Source: DATGMB01 sp035293845 (GTDB lineage Bacteria > Acidobacteriota > Terriglobia > Bryobacterales > Bryobacteraceae). From it: DNA of 7,680 nucleotides. The stretch's first letter is position 1, and every line of letters begins with the position of its first letter. The stretch spans positions 1 through 7,680 of the forward strand of contig DATGMB010000201.1 of NCBI GenBank assembly GCA_035293845.1, read 5' to 3'. Below the pieces are notes generated by a model. The model saw nothing but the letters and a program-made list of their open reading frames with translations, ran no database searches and was not told the DNA's origin. Shown piece by piece: positions 5,354 to 7,680 of the stretch. The translations under genes and the position numbers were made by a program.

Positions 5354-7461
5354 AAGCTGAGGGACGCGGGCCGCGCCATCGCGCTCTCGACGCCGCCTTC
5401 GGCTTCGACGAGCGCCGGAATTTCGATGATGAACCGCGCGCCGGCAGGCTGGTTATCCTCCACGCGGATCTGGGCATTGTGGTCGGCCACGATATGGCTC
5501 ACGATTGCGAGGCCCAGTCCGGTGCCGCGATTCTTGGTCGAAAAGTAGGGCAGAAACAGTTTCTCCTTGTCGTCCGGGCCGATGCCGCAGCCCGAATCGG
5601 CGATCACCAGCTCCACGCTGTCGGCCGCCCCGGCTCGCGTGCCGATATAGAGCTTGCGGACAAGCGAATCCTGCATCGCCTCGGCCGCGTTGTCCACCAG
5701 GTTGACCACCACGCGCTGGAACTGCTCGCGGTCGAGGTGCACGGGCGGCAGGGCAGGGCAGAGGTCGGTCTGCATCTCGATCCCGTCCAGCCGCCCCTGG
5801 AAGACCACCAGGGCCTGCGCCACGACCTCGTTCAAATCGCACCGCACCGGCTGTGCCGCCGGGAAGCGCGCGAACCGCGAGAACTCATCGACCAGCGTCT
5901 TGACGGATTCGACCGATTGCGAAATCGCCCCGGCGCACTCCTGCAGAACCCGCGCGGAAGCCGGCGGCAGTTCCAGCCGGTCGAGCTGGCGCGCGATGCG
6001 CTCGGCGGAAAGCGCGATCGGCGTGAGCGGATTTTTGATTTCATGTGCCACGCGCCGCGCCACCTCGTGCCAAGCCGCGGCCTTCTGCGCGCGCAGCAGC
6101 TCGCTCGTGTCCTCCAGCACCACGACGAACCCCGAGGTGAGCTTCTCTTCGAGCGCCGAAACCGTGACCGCGAGCTGCAGCTTGCGGCTCTCGGTCCGCA
6201 TCTCGATCTGTCGCGAGGCGCTGCCTGTGCGCCGCGCGCGCTTCATGAGATATTTCAACTCGGCCGTATCCTCGCGCGAGAACAGGTCCTCGAGGCGCGT
6301 GGCCTTCTCGACCGCGGCGGGCGGCAGAATGCGGGAGAGCGCGCGGTTCACCCGCTGGATCGACCCGTCGGCGGCGATCGAAATCACGCCCGTGGGGATG
6401 CTTTCGAGGATCGCCTCGGTGAAGCGGCGGCGCAGGTCGAGCTCGCGGCTTCCGGATTCGAGCTCCTGCGTCATTTCGTTAAAGCCGCGCACCAGCGAGG
6501 CGAGCTCATCCACGGCGCGCACCTCCACGCGATGCTTCAGGTTGCCCCGGCGCACCTGGCTGGCGGCGTCGAGCAGCGCGGCGATCGGAATACTGATCTG
6601 TTTTGCCAGAAAAAGCGCGATCCACGTGGCGAAAAAGAGGACAAACAGCGTGATGAGGATCATCACCATCGTGTAGAGCCGCTTGGCGTTCCGCAGCCCG
6701 TCGTGCAGCACGATCCACTGCTGGTTGTAGCCGTCCATGAGGGCGACCTGCCGGGCGACATCGAGCGGGACCGGCGAGGCCAGCTCGGCGTAGCCGAGCG
6801 TACGGGCTCCATCGAGCACCGGAAAGCGCGCGCGGATCGGTTGCGGGCTGCGGCGTCCGGGGTCGGGCTCGTCCCAGGAGAGCAGGACCGTCGAGCGGTC
6901 CGTGCCGAGGATGGCGGCGTGCTGCGCCTCCTTGGCGCGCGCGAAATCCCTCAGGAAGGTCGCGGGCGGCGCCGCGCCGGTCTCGAGATACCGGATGATC
7001 TCCGGCTTGGCGGCGAGCAGTGCGGTCTGGGCGTCGACTTCGTCCTGCATCTCCCGGCGGAGCAGCTTCGCGGCATCGACCAGGACGCTGACCCCGTGCT
7101 CGGCCGGATTGGTGAACCAGCGCTCCACGCTGCGGCTCAGCACCTCGAAGCTGAACAGCACCAGGCAAAAGACCGGGACGCAACTCAGGGCCAGCGCGCC
7201 CAGCACCAGCTTGGTGCGAATGCGCGATCCGTGCTGGTTGGCCTGCCGGGCGATGTAGAGCCGCGCCAGCTCGCGGAACAGGATGAACCCGAGCGTCACC
7301 ATCAGGATGAAGATCAGGATGGAGATCGCCCAGAAGATGAAGGTCTGGTTCGGGTTGGCCGGGTCGAAGCTGCTCGTGTTAAAGGAGCCCTGCCAGACCA
7401 CCAGGAACACGGAGATCGCGAGCACCACGACGCCCACCGTCAGTAGCAGCCGCTTTCTCAT
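5350..7461 (-). CDS. ntrY: NtrY-type membrane sensor histidine kinase
   Basis: 703 residues from the chosen start. Hydrophobic segments at about 5-23, 41-62 and 84-105, then an extracytoplasmic region of about 155 residues, then a fourth segment at about 262-284: the NtrY layout. HAMP follows at about 285-340, a PAS-like domain at about 345-455 (ILESIPTGVISIAADGSI), and HisKA with the phosphorylated H473 in RRVAHEIKNPLTPIALSAER, a block typical of NtrY. The ATP-binding domain has N box NLVDNAAEAM (from 587), G1 DSGCGIG (from 622) and G2 GTGLGL (from 646). It would autophosphorylate and pass phosphate to NtrX, coded next with an ATGA overlap. I place the start at 7461 (MRKRLLLTVG), preceded closely by GGAAGG, because the frame can open at 7557 but the extra 32 residues are Pro/Gly/Arg-rich and precede the natural signal-anchor. 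The signal sensed is unknown. Confidence 0.92.
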   Translation of the reverse strand: MRKRLLLTVGVVVLAISVFLVVWQGSFNTSSFDPANPNQTFIFWAISILIFILMVTLGFILFRELARLYIARQANQHGSRIRTKLVLGALALSCVPVFCLVLFSFEVLSRSVERWFTNPAEHGVSVLVDAAKLLRREMQDEVDAQTALLAAKPEIIRYLETGAAPPATFLRDFARAKEAQHAAILGTDRSTVLLSWDEPDPGRRSPQPIRARFPVLDGARTLGYAELASPVPLDVARQVALMDGYNQQWIVLHDGLRNAKRLYTMVMILITLFVLFFATWIALFLAKQISIPIAALLDAASQVRRGNLKHRVEVRAVDELASLVRGFNEMTQELESGSRELDLRRRFTEAILESIPTGVISIAADGSIQRVNRALSRILPPAAVEKATRLEDLFSREDTAELKYLMKRARRTGSASRQIEMRTESRKLQLAVTVSALEEKLTSGFVVVLEDTSELLRAQKAAAWHEVARRVAHEIKNPLTPIALSAERIARQLDRLELPPASARVLQECAGAISQSVESVKTLVDEFSRFARFPAAQPVRCDLNEVVAQALVVFQGRLDGIEMQTDLCPALPPVHLDREQFQRVVVNLVDNAAEAMQDSLVRKLYIGTRAGAADSVELVIADSGCGIGPDDKEKLFLPYFSTKNRGTGLGLAIVSHIVADHNAQIRVEDNQPAGARFIIEIPALVEAEGGVESAMARPASLSL

Positions 7462-7590
7462 GACCTTCCATCGATTGTACCGTCCGGCGGGCCCGTGCCG
7501 CCTTCCGGGGCTGGGCGGTCCGGGGTTTTCATTCCGCGGCGCTAAAGCTCCCCTCATTCCTGCCGATATAAACAGCGAGGAAGAAAAAAC
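7462..7590. promoter_or_regulatory. Divergent intergenic region between ntrYX and the rightward gene
   Basis: These 129 bases must carry promoters in both directions. On the minus strand TACAAT (7479-7474) is a good -10 match, but it lies only about 13 bases before the ntrY start, which would give a very short leader. On the + strand TATAAA (7567-7572) is a good -10 match upstream of the start at 7591. Neither has a convincing -35 element at normal spacing, and I see no sigma-54 -24/-12 pair. GAGGAAG at 7577-7583 is the ribosome binding site of the rightward gene. Confidence 0.4.
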
Positions 7591-7680
7591 ATGACTCTTT
7601 CGCTACGTGCCCTGGTACTCGGGCTAGTTCTTATCGTGCCCTCGTGGTCTGACGGGCCGAAGCGGGTTTCGCAAGCGGAT
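7591..7680 (+). CDS. 5' end of a putative exported protein, cut by the window edge
   Basis: An ATG at 7591 opens 30 codons that run off the window: MTLSLRALVLGLVLIVPSWS followed by DGPKRVSQAD. GAGGAAG lies seven bases upstream. The hydrophobic core LRALVLGLVLIVPSW followed by a polar, charged segment is a signal peptide, probably cleaved around SWS-DG. The polar start PKRVSQAD resembles the mature N-terminus of small acidobacterial TonB-C-type proteins (PKxVSxxEA), but so little is visible that this is a guess. It is divergent from ntrYX and may share regulatory sequence with it. Confidence 0.6.
   Translation, partial: MTLSLRALVLGLVLIVPSWSDGPKRVSQAD

Noticed and set aside
5479..7446. 655-codon open frame on the + strand antisense to ntrY
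   Set aside because: It is rich in His, Arg, Asp and Glu with no recognisable domain. It mirrors the GC-biased codons of ntrY, which has full kinase motifs.
7462..7557. Upstream extension of ntrY to the ATG at 7557
   Set aside because: The extra 32 residues are Pro/Gly/Arg-rich and precede a natural membrane anchor. The 7557 ATG has no properly spaced ribosome binding site.

Overview
The window looks like chromosomal DNA from an Acidobacteriota bacterium, probably near Candidatus Solibacter / Bryobacterales. The evidence is high GC, a secreted SBBP-repeat protein ending in the Solibacter-type TIGR03437 C-terminal domain, a secreted carboxypeptidase-regulatory-like protein, and an NtrY/NtrX two-component pair. 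This placement rests on family knowledge, not on a database search.

Layout. Positions 1-292 hold mobile-element debris on the + strand: an internal piece of an IS21-type istB gene, cut off just where the Walker A motif should start, then an unidentified short reading frame in another phase. From 3831 down to about 316 (- strand) are two putative secreted-protein genes in tandem, and both appear frameshifted. The first is a small carboxypeptidase-regulatory-like protein split into 3831-3469 and 3458-3156. The second is a large SBBP beta-propeller protein starting at 3104; its TIGR03437 domain seems to lose frame at about 371-386 and reads on to 150, antisense to the insertion-sequence debris. 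The 139-base gap at 3832-3970 has a run of 12 G and a weak promoter-like pair around it.

From 7461 down to 3971 (- strand) is an intact two-gene operon with a 4-base ATGA overlap: an NtrY-type membrane histidine kinase followed by an NtrX-type response regulator with receiver, AAA+ and Fis-type DNA-binding domains. The regulator lacks a normal GAFTGA loop, which makes sigma-54 activation doubtful. A 129-base divergent intergenic region separates ntrY from a + strand gene starting at 7591. That gene begins with a signal peptide and runs off the window.

Working together: NtrY would sense a signal through its membrane and periplasmic region and phosphorylate NtrX. Nothing in the sequence ties NtrX directly to the secreted-protein genes, although they lie on the same strand downstream. 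I see no tRNA, rRNA, CRISPR array or clear new defence or biosynthetic system. The most interesting points are the altered NtrX loop, the clustered frameshifts and the G tract.
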